From positions 1 to 7,846 of the forward strand of contig DHSK01000173.1 in assembly GCA_002408445.1 (NCBI GenBank): a stretch of DNA of 7,846 nucleotides, written 5' to 3'. Below, in pieces: positions 1-5,886 of the stretch. The notes under the pieces were generated by a model. That model had not been told where the DNA came from, did no database searches, and saw only the letters and a list, made by a program, of their open reading frames with translations. The position numbers were made by a program, and so were the translations under genes. How positions within the stretch are numbered: the first letter of the stretch is position 1; every line of letters begins with the position of its first letter. This DNA is from Syntrophomonas sp. UBA5288 (GTDB taxonomy: Bacteria > Bacillota > Syntrophomonadia > Syntrophomonadales > Syntrophomonadaceae).

Positions 1-21
1 TGCCAATTCCGCCACATCGGC
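1..21 (-). tRNA. 5' end of tRNA-Leu, truncated by window edge
   Basis: Read on the minus strand from position 21 leftward, the sequence begins with a 7-nt acceptor arm (GCCGATG), then T8 and G9, a D-stem GCGG, then AATTGG with the invariant G18-G19, and A21. This is the standard start of bacterial leucine tRNAs, whose D-arm typically reads GCGGAATTGGCA. The anticodon lies outside the window, so the isoacceptor cannot be named. A consensus promoter sits at the right distance upstream on the same strand (68-97), which supports a real RNA gene transcribed out of the window. Only the first 21 nt are visible, so identity rests on the D-arm pattern. Confidence 0.83.
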
Positions 22-67
22 AAGTTTATTAAATTTTTCTCACAAATAATGTTTAACAGCAAAAATA

Positions 68-97
68 ATTATAACTGGTTAACATCATAGTTGTCAA
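68..97 (-). promoter_or_regulatory. Strong sigma-A promoter for the leftward tRNA
   Basis: On the minus strand there is a perfect -35 TTGACA (plus-strand 92-97) and a perfect -10 TATAAT (plus-strand 68-73), separated by 18 bp. Transcription should start near position 60-62, giving a leader of about 40 nt before the tRNA 5' end at 21. Such near-consensus promoters are usual for stable RNA genes. Confidence 0.85.
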
Positions 98-124
98 GAT
101 TCCCTGCATCTTCTCATCTAAGCG

Positions 125-154
125 TTCACATTTTATTCTGCTAAATTATATATT
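125..154 (+). promoter_or_regulatory. Candidate upstream promoter of the sigma operon
   Basis: TTCACA at 125-130 and TATATT at 149-154 each match the vegetative consensus at five of six positions and are 18 bp apart. A transcript starting here would have a leader of about 160 nt before the sigma factor gene. The surrounding DNA is very AT-rich, so a chance match is quite possible. Confidence 0.35.
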
Positions 155-199
155 AAATTAGTGAATACATAATCAGGAATACCTATATTATTATGGAAA

Positions 200-228
200 T
201 TTAATTTCTAAAGGATTTTTAGTATAAT
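200..228 (+). promoter_or_regulatory. Candidate proximal promoter of the sigma operon
   Basis: A perfect TATAAT lies at 223-228. The hexamer 17 bp upstream (TTTAAT, 200-205) is a poor -35, so if active this promoter would be weak or need an activator. Transcription would begin near 235, at the edge of the inverted repeat at 236-253. I found no recognisable ECF-type promoter (GAAC-type -35 with a CGT-type -10) that would show autoregulation by the sigma factor itself. Confidence 0.4.
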
Positions 229-235
229 ATAACGA

Positions 236-253
236 ACCATATATAGATATGGT
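236..253. promoter_or_regulatory. Inverted repeat, possible operator
   Basis: ACCATAT and ATATGGT form a perfect 7-bp inverted repeat around the 4-bp centre ATAG. It begins about 8 bp after the candidate -10 at 223-228, so it would overlap the start site. The size suits a dimeric repressor. A small RNA hairpin in the leader is the other reading. Its function is inferred from position only. Confidence 0.35.
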
Positions 254-323
254 AAGAAAGTATAAAATTTTGCCTATTATGAAAATATATTATAGATGAC
301 CAGATTTAGGAGAGGCTGAATAT

Positions 324-905
324 ATGAATTCAGACGAGCAACTGGTAAAAACGTGTTTGCAGGGGGACAGCCAGGCTTTTGAAGAACTGGCTGTTAAATA
401 TCAAAATAAAATTTATGCTCTAGCTTATCGCTATATGGGAAATGAGGAAGATGCCTACGATATGGCGCAGGAGGCATTTATAAAGGCATACCGGTCACTA
501 CGTTCCTTCAAGGGTGATTCCAGTTTTGGTACCTGGATGTACCGGATAGCAACCAATGTTTGCCTGGATGAACTGCGTAAACGCAAACGAAGGGTCCTTA
601 CTCTGTCTTTGGACGAACCTCTGGCTACCCGTGACGGGGATGAGGTGGAAAAAGAAATAGCGGATACAGCCCCCACCGCCGACATAATTTACGAACAGAA
701 GGAATTATCCCAATACATACAGCAAGTTCTTGGTGAGATGAAGCCGGATCATAAAGTAACCATCGTACTAAGAGACATAATGGATCTGACCTATGAAGAA
801 ATTGCACAGGTCCTGGATTGCAGTATTGGCACAGTCAAGTCCCGCCTGAGTCGTGCCCGGGATTCACTTCGAAAAAAATTGAGTGAACGGGAACTTTTAC
901 CTTAG
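324..905 (+). CDS. ECF-type RNA polymerase sigma factor (SigW/RpoE-like)
   Basis: This is a 193-aa group 4 (extracytoplasmic function) sigma factor that would direct RNA polymerase to a stress or envelope regulon. Region 2 spans about residues 20-90: the core-binding part contains DMAQEAFIKAY (46-56), and the -10 recognition part contains FGTWMYRIATNVCLDELRK (68-86). Region 4 is at about 130-186 and ends in a helix-turn-helix, YEEIAQVLDCSIGTVKSRLSRAR, which would contact the -35 element. There is no region 3, as expected for the family. The ATG start is set by AGGAGAGG at 308-315, 8 nt upstream. The anti-sigma gene follows 35 bp downstream, the usual sigma/anti-sigma pair arrangement. The regulon and the signal cannot be read from this window. 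The gene resembles SigW/RpoE closely enough for the family but not for a specific name. Confidence 0.95.
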   Translation: MNSDEQLVKTCLQGDSQAFEELAVKYQNKIYALAYRYMGNEEDAYDMAQEAFIKAYRSLRSFKGDSSFGTWMYRIATNVCLDELRKRKRRVLTLSLDEPLATRDGDEVEKEIADTAPTADIIYEQKELSQYIQQVLGEMKPDHKVTIVLRDIMDLTYEEIAQVLDCSIGTVKSRLSRARDSLRKKLSERELLP

Positions 906-908
906 GCA

Positions 909-931
909 CCTCGTCTAATTAAGCGAGGAGG
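909..931 (+). promoter_or_regulatory. Weak hairpin overlapping the anti-sigma ribosome binding site
   Basis: CCTCG (909-913) can pair with CGAGG (924-928), which overlaps the Shine-Dalgarno AGGAGG at 926-931. The ATG at 941 lies 9 nt beyond that Shine-Dalgarno sequence. The stem is only 5 bp with a 10-nt loop. It could lower anti-sigma translation relative to the sigma factor, but CCTC near a Shine-Dalgarno sequence can also pair by chance. Confidence 0.3.
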
Positions 932-940
932 AGCATAAAT

Positions 941-1984
941 ATGAGATGCGAGAAAGTTGGAGAACTACTCTCTCCATACCTGGATCAGATGACAAATGAA
1001 AAAGAATCAAGGTGTGTGGAAACGCATATTGCGTCGTGCTCCAAATGTCGGTCTACCCTGGAACAATTAAGAAAAATGTGTAATGCGGTACATGATTTGG
1101 AAACTCCGGAGGTACCGGAGACATTTATTAAAGATTTAAATAAACGACTGGCCAATGAAAACCTGAAATACTTTGGTCATAAACATATAAAAACACCTAA
1201 AAAACATGGCTGGATTGCAGCAGGCGTAGCGAGTGTAGCTTTAGCTGTTGGTATTTATGCCAGCAGTATTCTTCCTTTTGGCAGCATGGTTGCCAACCTG
1301 CAGGAAAGGATGGACAAGAACAAACAACCTTCGTCAGCGTCTGTTGATAACATATTGGACAACATCAGGGGCTATCTGGCAGACAAAAATGATCCTGCCA
1401 CACCGGAAGTCAATACTAAACCGGAAACGGTGGATAGTGGTGATAAAACCGGCAAGGACAGCAAAGCTACCAAACCGGGTGTTACTCCGTCTGGCCCGGG
1501 TAAGTATGTTGCGTCGTCCCAGCCTGCTATAAGCGATGTTGTTAGTACCAGTATTAAGGTTGCTGACATCGGCAGCTCAGTTCAAAAGGTGATGGCTATT
1601 GCCGGTGAAAACGGAGGACAGTATACATCATTGCCTGCGCCCAGCGGGATTCAGGCTCTTTCCGGCAACAGGACCAAAGCAGTATCCATAAAGGTAGATC
1701 CTGAAAATGCCGATAAAGTGATGAATCAATTAACCGATTTGGGGGCAGCCGCTACACCGGAATACAATAAAAATGATGTTACCAGTCAGGTTAACGAGGT
1801 CCAGAATAATATCAACAATATTCAGGAACAGATATCCAAATTAGAGGCCAACCCTAACAAAAGCGAAACTGATAAAGCTAAACTAAATGAACTGAACAGT
1901 CAGCTGTTCCAATATAATCAAAAAGTAACCTTGCTGAAGCGTACGATTATAAATATATATCTGGAAGAAGAAGGTAACCAGTAA
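941..1984 (+). CDS. Membrane anti-sigma factor with zinc-binding domain and DUF4349-like sensor domain
   Basis: A 347-aa single-pass membrane protein that probably holds the upstream sigma factor inactive at the membrane. Residues 1-75 form a cytoplasmic zinc-binding anti-sigma (ZAS) domain with Cys3 and the signature His29-x3-Cys33-x2-Cys36. A lysine/histidine-rich stretch (80-89) precedes one membrane helix at about 91-111. Next comes a polar linker rich in Pro, Gly, Thr and Lys (about 120-195). Residues about 198-347 resemble DUF4349: a GENGGQY motif, a beta-rich part ending near ATPEYNKNDVTSQV, then a predicted coiled coil (about 285-330) and a final beta strand. With the positively charged side inside, the DUF4349-like part lies outside the membrane and could sense envelope stress. 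Many DUF4349 proteins carry a C-terminal membrane helix; here the protein stops at EEEGNQ without one. The ATG follows AGGAGG at 926-931. The family assignment of the outer domain comes from motif memory, not a search. Confidence 0.88.
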   Translation: MRCEKVGELLSPYLDQMTNEKESRCVETHIASCSKCRSTLEQLRKMCNAVHDLETPEVPETFIKDLNKRLANENLKYFGHKHIKTPKKHGWIAAGVASVALAVGIYASSILPFGSMVANLQERMDKNKQPSSASVDNILDNIRGYLADKNDPATPEVNTKPETVDSGDKTGKDSKATKPGVTPSGPGKYVASSQPAISDVVSTSIKVADIGSSVQKVMAIAGENGGQYTSLPAPSGIQALSGNRTKAVSIKVDPENADKVMNQLTDLGAAATPEYNKNDVTSQVNEVQNNINNIQEQISKLEANPNKSETDKAKLNELNSQLFQYNQKVTLLKRTIINIYLEEEGNQ

Positions 1985-2016
1985 GTTTATTTATATAACT
2001 GAAGATAATATTTTTG

Positions 2017-2044
2017 GAGGGAAACATATGTTTCCCTCTTTGTT
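2017..2044 (+). terminator. Rho-independent terminator of the sigma/anti-sigma operon
   Basis: GAGGGAAACAT (2017-2027) and ATGTTTCCCTC (2028-2038) are perfect reverse complements. The RNA would fold as a stem of about 9 bp with a CATATG-derived loop, followed by the U-rich tail TTTGTT. It lies 33 bp after the anti-sigma stop and separates this operon from polA. The tail runs directly into the upstream in-frame ATG at 2045. Confidence 0.9.
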
Positions 2045-2097
2045 ATGCTAAAATATGATGATAAAGAGTTGGAATATGTTAAAAACTATATTGAATT

Positions 2098-2108
2098 AAA
2101 GGCAGGTG
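2098..2108 (+). promoter_or_regulatory. Ribosome binding site that sets the polA start
   Basis: AAGGCAGGTG, with AGGTG at 2104-2108, lies 5 nt before the ATG at 2114. The in-frame ATG at 2045 has no Shine-Dalgarno sequence of its own and sits in the tail of the terminator, so 2114 is the better start. I found no convincing promoter between 2045 and 2113; TATGAT at 2054-2059 is the best -10 candidate, without a matching -35. Confidence 0.7.
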
Positions 2109-2113
2109 TTTTT

Positions 2114-4717
2114 ATGGCGGGTCAAAAGCTGGTGTTGGTTGATGGCAACAGCCTTCTGTACCGGGCTTTCTATGCTTTGCCCCTGCTCCATACCAGTGAT
2201 GGTATTTATACCAATGGGGTATATGGTTTCTTGACCATGTTCAACCGGGTCATGCAGCAGGAAGAACCCAGTCATGTGGCGGTGGCTTTTGATAAAGATA
2301 AACATACTTTTCGAACCGACATGTATACCGACTATAAAGCTAACCGGTCAGCGGCACCGGATGAACTGGGCGGGCAATTTGCCTTAATCCGGGAGGTGCT
2401 CACCGCTCTTAATGTGACCTATCTGGAAATGCCGGGTTATGAAGGTGACGATATTATCGGAGCATTAAGCCGCCTGGCGGAAGAAGCCGAAATGGACACG
2501 CTCATCGTTACCGGTGATAATGATGCATTGCAACTGGTATCTGAACGGGTCAAGGTACTGCTGAATAAAAAAGGTATAACCGAGACAGAGCTCTACGATG
2601 AAGCCCGGGTGCTGGGAAAATGGGAAGTAATGCCTGCCCGGATGATAGAAATAAAAGCATTAATGGGGGACTCTTCCGACAATATCCCAGGCGTACCGGG
2701 CATAGGGGCCAAGACCGCGGTTAAACTGATCAAGGAATACGGGACTCTGGAAAACCTTTATGAACACCTGGATGAAATAAGCGGTAAAATGCACGAAAAG
2801 CTGGCACTGAACCGCGACCAGGCTTTTATGAGCCGCAAGCTTGCAACTATTGCACGTAATATCAATGCCGGGCTGGAACTCAACGAACTGGAAGTGAAAG
2901 AGCCGCACCGGAATGAACTCATAGATTTGTACCGCCGGCTTGAATTCAATAACCTGTTAAACGCTATTCAGGCTGCACCTGCCGCACCGCAGGCGGAAGA
3001 AACTGAAGTGGACTTAATATATATCGATTCCCGGGAAGAAATGCAGGAACTCCATAAACTGGCAGCATCGGCCGAATCGATCAGCCTTTTTATTAAGACT
3101 GATTACCATCATCCCATGTGGGCCAACATAGAAGAATTCTATTTGGAAGTCGATGCCAAAATATACTGCCTTAAACTAAACGGTGGCTTGGAAAGACTGG
3201 AATGGGTACGACCCTTGCTGGAAGATGGCGGCGTTCAAAAAATTGTCCATAATTATAACTTTGCCCTGGTACTCTTGGCCCGCCAGGAAATCAAGCTTAA
3301 TGGAGTCATGGGTGATACCATGCTATTAGGCTATGTGAACGATCCGTCGGTACAGGCAGATGACCTGAAGTCTGCTCTTTTCAATTTCTTGAATCGTAAT
3401 ATACCTAAGGAAAACACCTCATTGCAGGTGGCCGGCTTGAAAGAACTATACTTCGGACTTAAAGAAACCACGGATGAGGACCTGTTCAATCTTTATAAAG
3501 ACGTGGAACTGCCGCTGGCTGAGATACTGGCCGGTATGGAATATATCGGGATAAAGGTTGATCTTTCCACCTTAAAGGTATTATCGCTGGATTTGGGTGA
3601 AAGAATAATAGCTATAGAAGAAAACATCTACCGGCAGGCGGGAACAACATTTAACATTAATTCCCCCAAACAACTGGGCCAGGTGCTTTTTGAAGATTTA
3701 GGCCTGACCCCGGTTAAAAAAACCAAGACCGGCTATGCCACCGGAGTGGAAGTGCTGGAGAAACTATATGATGACCACGAAATAATACCGGCTATCCTTG
3801 ATTACCGGCAATTAACTAAATTAAAATCCACCTATGTCGATGCCCTGCAGAGCTTGATCCATCCCGAAACGGGACGGGTCCATACTATTTTTAAACAGGC
3901 GACTACGGCTACCGGCCGTTTGTCCAGCGTAGAGCCCAACCTGCAGAATATACCGATCAAAATGGAGGAAGGACGCCGGATCAGAAAGGCTTTCATTGCC
4001 GGCGATGACGGCTGGACCTTGTTGTCAGCCGACTATTCACAGATTGACCTGCGGGCGCTGGCCCATATCAGCGGTGATAAGGAACTAATAGAGACTTTCC
4101 GCCAGGAAATCGACATCCATACGCGGACTGCGGCGCAGATATTTAAAGTCCCTCTGGAAGAGGTGACCAGTGATTTAAGACGCCGTGCCAAAGCAGTAAA
4201 TTTCGGTATAGTATATGGGATCAGTGATTTCGGTCTGGCCCGGGATACCGGGGTAAGCCGCAAGGAAGCCGCTCAGTACATCGAACGCTATTTGGACCAC
4301 TTTCCCGGAGTAAGACAATACATGCAGGATATCGTGGAATTCGGCAAGAAATACGGTTATGTCGAAACTCTGTTAAAAAGGCGGAGATATCTGCCTGATC
4401 TTAATGCCCGCAATAAGAACGTCCAGGCCTTTGCTAAGCGAATGGCCCTGAATACTCCTATACAAGGTACTTCGGCTGACATTATAAAACTGGCCATGCT
4501 GCAAGTCCATGAAGCTCTGCAGACCAAAAAACTAAAAGCCAGAATGCTTTTGCAGGTTCACGACGAGCTGGTTCTGGAGGTACCCAAGAGCGAACTTCCG
4601 GAGGCCGCGGCCCTGGTGCGCGAATGCATGGAAAATGCCTGTGAACTTAAAGTCCCCCTGAAAGTAAGCCTGGAGGCGGGGGATAACTGGTACGATATGC
4701 AAGAGCTGGAGATATAA
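2114..4717 (+). CDS. polA: DNA polymerase I
   Basis: Family A DNA polymerase of 867 aa that fills gaps in base-excision repair and removes RNA primers in lagging-strand synthesis. Residues 1-~290 are the 5'-3' exonuclease (FEN-like) domain, with metal-binding acidic residues visible at Asp10, Asp112-Asp113, Asp135, Asp137, Asp186 and Asp189 (GDSSDNIPGVPGIGAKTA). Residues ~310-490 correspond to the 3'-5' exonuclease fold, but its catalytic acids are gone (Phe326 and Lys328 in motif I, Ala384 in motif II), so proofreading is probably absent, as in Bacillus and Thermus Pol I. The C-terminal polymerase has motif A (DYSQIDLR, Asp640), motif B (Arg-rich segment with Lys693, Phe697, Tyr701) and motif C (QVHDELVLE, His816-Asp817-Glu818). 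Phe697 is at the position that governs dideoxynucleotide discrimination. Starting at 2114 gives the canonical N-terminus MAGQKLVLVDGNSLLYRAF; a start at 2045 would add 23 unrelated residues. A 302-bp gap separates it from mutM. Confidence 0.97.
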   Translation: MAGQKLVLVDGNSLLYRAFYALPLLHTSDGIYTNGVYGFLTMFNRVMQQEEPSHVAVAFDKDKHTFRTDMYTDYKANRSAAPDELGGQFALIREVLTALNVTYLEMPGYEGDDIIGALSRLAEEAEMDTLIVTGDNDALQLVSERVKVLLNKKGITETELYDEARVLGKWEVMPARMIEIKALMGDSSDNIPGVPGIGAKTAVKLIKEYGTLENLYEHLDEISGKMHEKLALNRDQAFMSRKLATIARNINAGLELNELEVKEPHRNELIDLYRRLEFNNLLNAIQAAPAAPQAEETEVDLIYIDSREEMQELHKLAASAESISLFIKTDYHHPMWANIEEFYLEVDAKIYCLKLNGGLERLEWVRPLLEDGGVQKIVHNYNFALVLLARQEIKLNGVMGDTMLLGYVNDPSVQADDLKSALFNFLNRNIPKENTSLQVAGLKELYFGLKETTDEDLFNLYKDVELPLAEILAGMEYIGIKVDLSTLKVLSLDLGERIIAIEENIYRQAGTTFNINSPKQLGQVLFEDLGLTPVKKTKTGYATGVEVLEKLYDDHEIIPAILDYRQLTKLKSTYVDALQSLIHPETGRVHTIFKQATTATGRLSSVEPNLQNIPIKMEEGRRIRKAFIAGDDGWTLLSADYSQIDLRALAHISGDKELIETFRQEIDIHTRTAAQIFKVPLEEVTSDLRRRAKAVNFGIVYGISDFGLARDTGVSRKEAAQYIERYLDHFPGVRQYMQDIVEFGKKYGYVETLLKRRRYLPDLNARNKNVQAFAKRMALNTPIQGTSADIIKLAMLQVHEALQTKKLKARMLLQVHDELVLEVPKSELPEAAALVRECMENACELKVPLKVSLEAGDNWYDMQELEI

Positions 4718-4887
4718 AATTAAACGCTGAAGGACACTGATTTAATATGATTCACACTGATTTTTTTTAATCTTTTCTTACTTAGTTTCCGTAGCGGAGC
4801 ATTACGGTTGCGTAGGAGGCCCTACAGCCCCGACGTCAGGAGTGGGCTTCAGGGCCGGGTGTTACCGGAGATATAAAATTTAACGCT
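4708..4887. repeat. 21-bp direct repeat, one copy covering the polA stop
   Basis: The 21-bp sequences at 4708-4728 and 4867-4887 match at 20 positions; both begin GGAGATATAAAATT and end AACGCT. They are 159 bp apart. The first copy contains the last two polA codons (GAG ATA) and its TAA stop; the second is noncoding. They bracket a GC-rich core. The pattern could be a target duplication or an old duplication of the gene end. Confidence 0.75.
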
Positions 4888-4941
4888 TTTTTAAATTAAT
4901 TTGGCGCTGAGTACGTTGATTGGTATGAATGACGCTAAGTG
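4724..4941. repeat. Two tracts of a degenerate 10-nt repeat
   Basis: From 4724 there are four consecutive 10-nt units: ACGCTGAAGG, ACACTGATTT, AATATGATTC and ACACTGATTT. From 4883 a second tract runs with the same spacing: ACGCTTTTTT, AAATTAATTT, GGCGCTGAGT, ACGTTGATTG, then GTATGAATG and ACGCTAAGT, each one base short. The shared theme is A-C-R-C-T-G-A-T-T. An inverted unit, AAAATCAGTGT at 4971-4981, exactly complements 4754-4764. I recall similar CGCTGATT-type intergenic repeats in environmental bacteria, but did not search. The unit is too short and degenerate for CRISPR. Confidence 0.6.
4789..4868. other. GC-rich foldable core between polA and mutM
   Basis: This short segment is far richer in GC than its AT-rich surroundings. 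CCGTA (4789-4793) can pair with TACGG (4803-4807). GGCCCT (4818-4823) pairs with AGGGCC (4851-4856), and inside it AGCCC (4826-4830) pairs with GGGCT (4844-4848), making an 11-bp interrupted stem. CCGG (4855-4858) can pair with CCGG (4865-4868), but its left arm shares 4855-4856 with the main stem, so the two exclude each other. No long ORF, no clear T-tail terminator and no riboswitch class I recognise is present. It may be the body of a small non-autonomous repeat element or a structured RNA in the polA-mutM transcript. Confidence 0.45.
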
Positions 4942-5019
4942 AGAAATGTCCCATGGTTAGTTAAATAAATAAAATCAGTGTTGAATTCTTGTACTAATTA
5001 ATCCCAGGGAGGTAGTAAT

Positions 5020-5826
5020 ATGCCGGAGTTGCCGGAAGTGGAAACTATCAGACGGTCGCTTGAGGATGTACAGGGGGCCGGTATAACCGATTTGCAGATA
5101 AATCGAGCCGAGGTTATTCGCAGGCAGGAATATGAACCCGAGTCGGTCGTTGGGCAGATTATCCGGGAAGTTCGGCGGCGCGGCAAGTTTCTGGTGCTGA
5201 AATTAAAGACGGAGAAATATCTGATTCTGCATATGGGCATGAGCGGACGTTTCTACCTGACCGGGGAAGATGAAGAATTAACCGAACCCCATATCCACGT
5301 CATAATCCACCTTGATAACGGGCGCAAAATCGTATATCAAGATGCCAGACGTTTTGGCGGGGTCTGGTTCATCAGGGACTGCCAAAAGTTTTTCGAGAAA
5401 ATGGGTCCGGAACCCCTTACTCGTGAATTTAATCCGGATTATATGGAAAAGGCTTTTAAAGGGCGTAAAGCCCCGGTTAAAAACCTTATACTGGATCAGC
5501 ATCTGGTAGCGGGAATCGGAAACATTTATGCCGATGAATCGCTTTTTGCCGCCGGTATAAGGCCCGACCGCATGGCAGGAACACTCACAGCTGATGAAAT
5601 AAAAAAGCTCTGCCAGGCCATCAAGAAAGTTCTCCGAACCAGTATCGAACAACGAGGCACTACCTTTAGAGACTACCGTGACGGCTACAATCGAAAAGGC
5701 GGTTTCCAGGATTATCTTAAGGTCTATGGTAAAAAGAACAGCCCTTGCCCGTTATGCGGCAATCCACTCATAGTAACCCGTATTGGCGGGAGAAGTTCGC
5801 ATTTTTGCGAGACCTGCCAGAAATAA
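5020..5826 (+). CDS. mutM: Formamidopyrimidine-DNA glycosylase (Fpg/MutM)
   Basis: Bifunctional glycosylase/AP lyase of 268 aa that removes 8-oxoguanine and formamidopyrimidines from DNA and cleaves the strand by beta,delta-elimination. The N-terminus MPELPEVETIRRSLE supplies the catalytic Pro2 and Glu3. Lys56 in RRRGKFLVL is the beta-domain lysine of the family. The helix-two-turn-helix follows at about residues 155-180 (DQHLVAGIGNIYADESLF, with Asn168 contacting DNA). The C-terminal zinc finger has Cys243-x2-Cys246 and Cys263-x2-Cys266, with Arg258 in GGRSSHFC at the DNA-binding tip. Length and all key residues are normal. The start has an excellent Shine-Dalgarno sequence (AGGGAGGT, 5006-5013) 6 nt away. 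It lies between polA and ytaF as in Bacillus, which fits shared repair work with Pol I. Confidence 0.97.
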   Translation: MPELPEVETIRRSLEDVQGAGITDLQINRAEVIRRQEYEPESVVGQIIREVRRRGKFLVLKLKTEKYLILHMGMSGRFYLTGEDEELTEPHIHVIIHLDNGRKIVYQDARRFGGVWFIRDCQKFFEKMGPEPLTREFNPDYMEKAFKGRKAPVKNLILDQHLVAGIGNIYADESLFAAGIRPDRMAGTLTADEIKKLCQAIKKVLRTSIEQRGTTFRDYRDGYNRKGGFQDYLKVYGKKNSPCPLCGNPLIVTRIGGRSSHFCETCQK

Positions 5827-5841
5827 GAACACTTTGTTACC

Positions 5842-5878
5842 CCTATCCATATAGTAATATATACAAACCGGATAGGAG
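5842..5878 (+). promoter_or_regulatory. Inverted repeat overlapping the ytaF ribosome binding site
   Basis: CCTATCC (5842-5848) and GGATAGG (5870-5876) are perfect 7-bp complements around a 21-nt AT-rich loop. The right arm covers the first bases of the Shine-Dalgarno AGGAG (5874-5878). Folding would hide the ribosome binding site of ytaF, so translation could depend on ribosomes finishing mutM or on temperature. There is no T-tail, so it is not a terminator. Confidence 0.4.
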
Positions 5879-5886
5879 TGGCTACA

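Noticed and set aside
1..17. Minus-strand ATG at 17 opening a short reading frame off the left edge
   Set aside because: It has no Shine-Dalgarno sequence, and the same bases match the acceptor and D-arm of a leucine tRNA.
234..260. ECF-type autoregulated promoter beginning at GAACC
   Set aside because: No matching CGT-type -10 lies 15-17 bp downstream.
2045..2113. 23-residue N-terminal extension of DNA polymerase I
   Set aside because: The start codon is in the tail of a strong terminator, it has no ribosome binding site, and the canonical Pol I start with its own Shine-Dalgarno sequence is at 2114.
4761..4768. T8 run after polA as a rho-independent terminator
   Set aside because: No GC-rich inverted repeat stands directly before it; the preceding bases are direct 10-nt repeats that do not pair.
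4724..4941. CRISPR-like array
   Set aside because: Units are 10 nt, degenerate and contiguous, with no spacers and no cas genes nearby.
5278..5652. 124-aa minus-strand reading frame inside mutM
   Set aside because: It lies fully antisense to a well-conserved gene, with no family features and no ribosome binding site that I can see.
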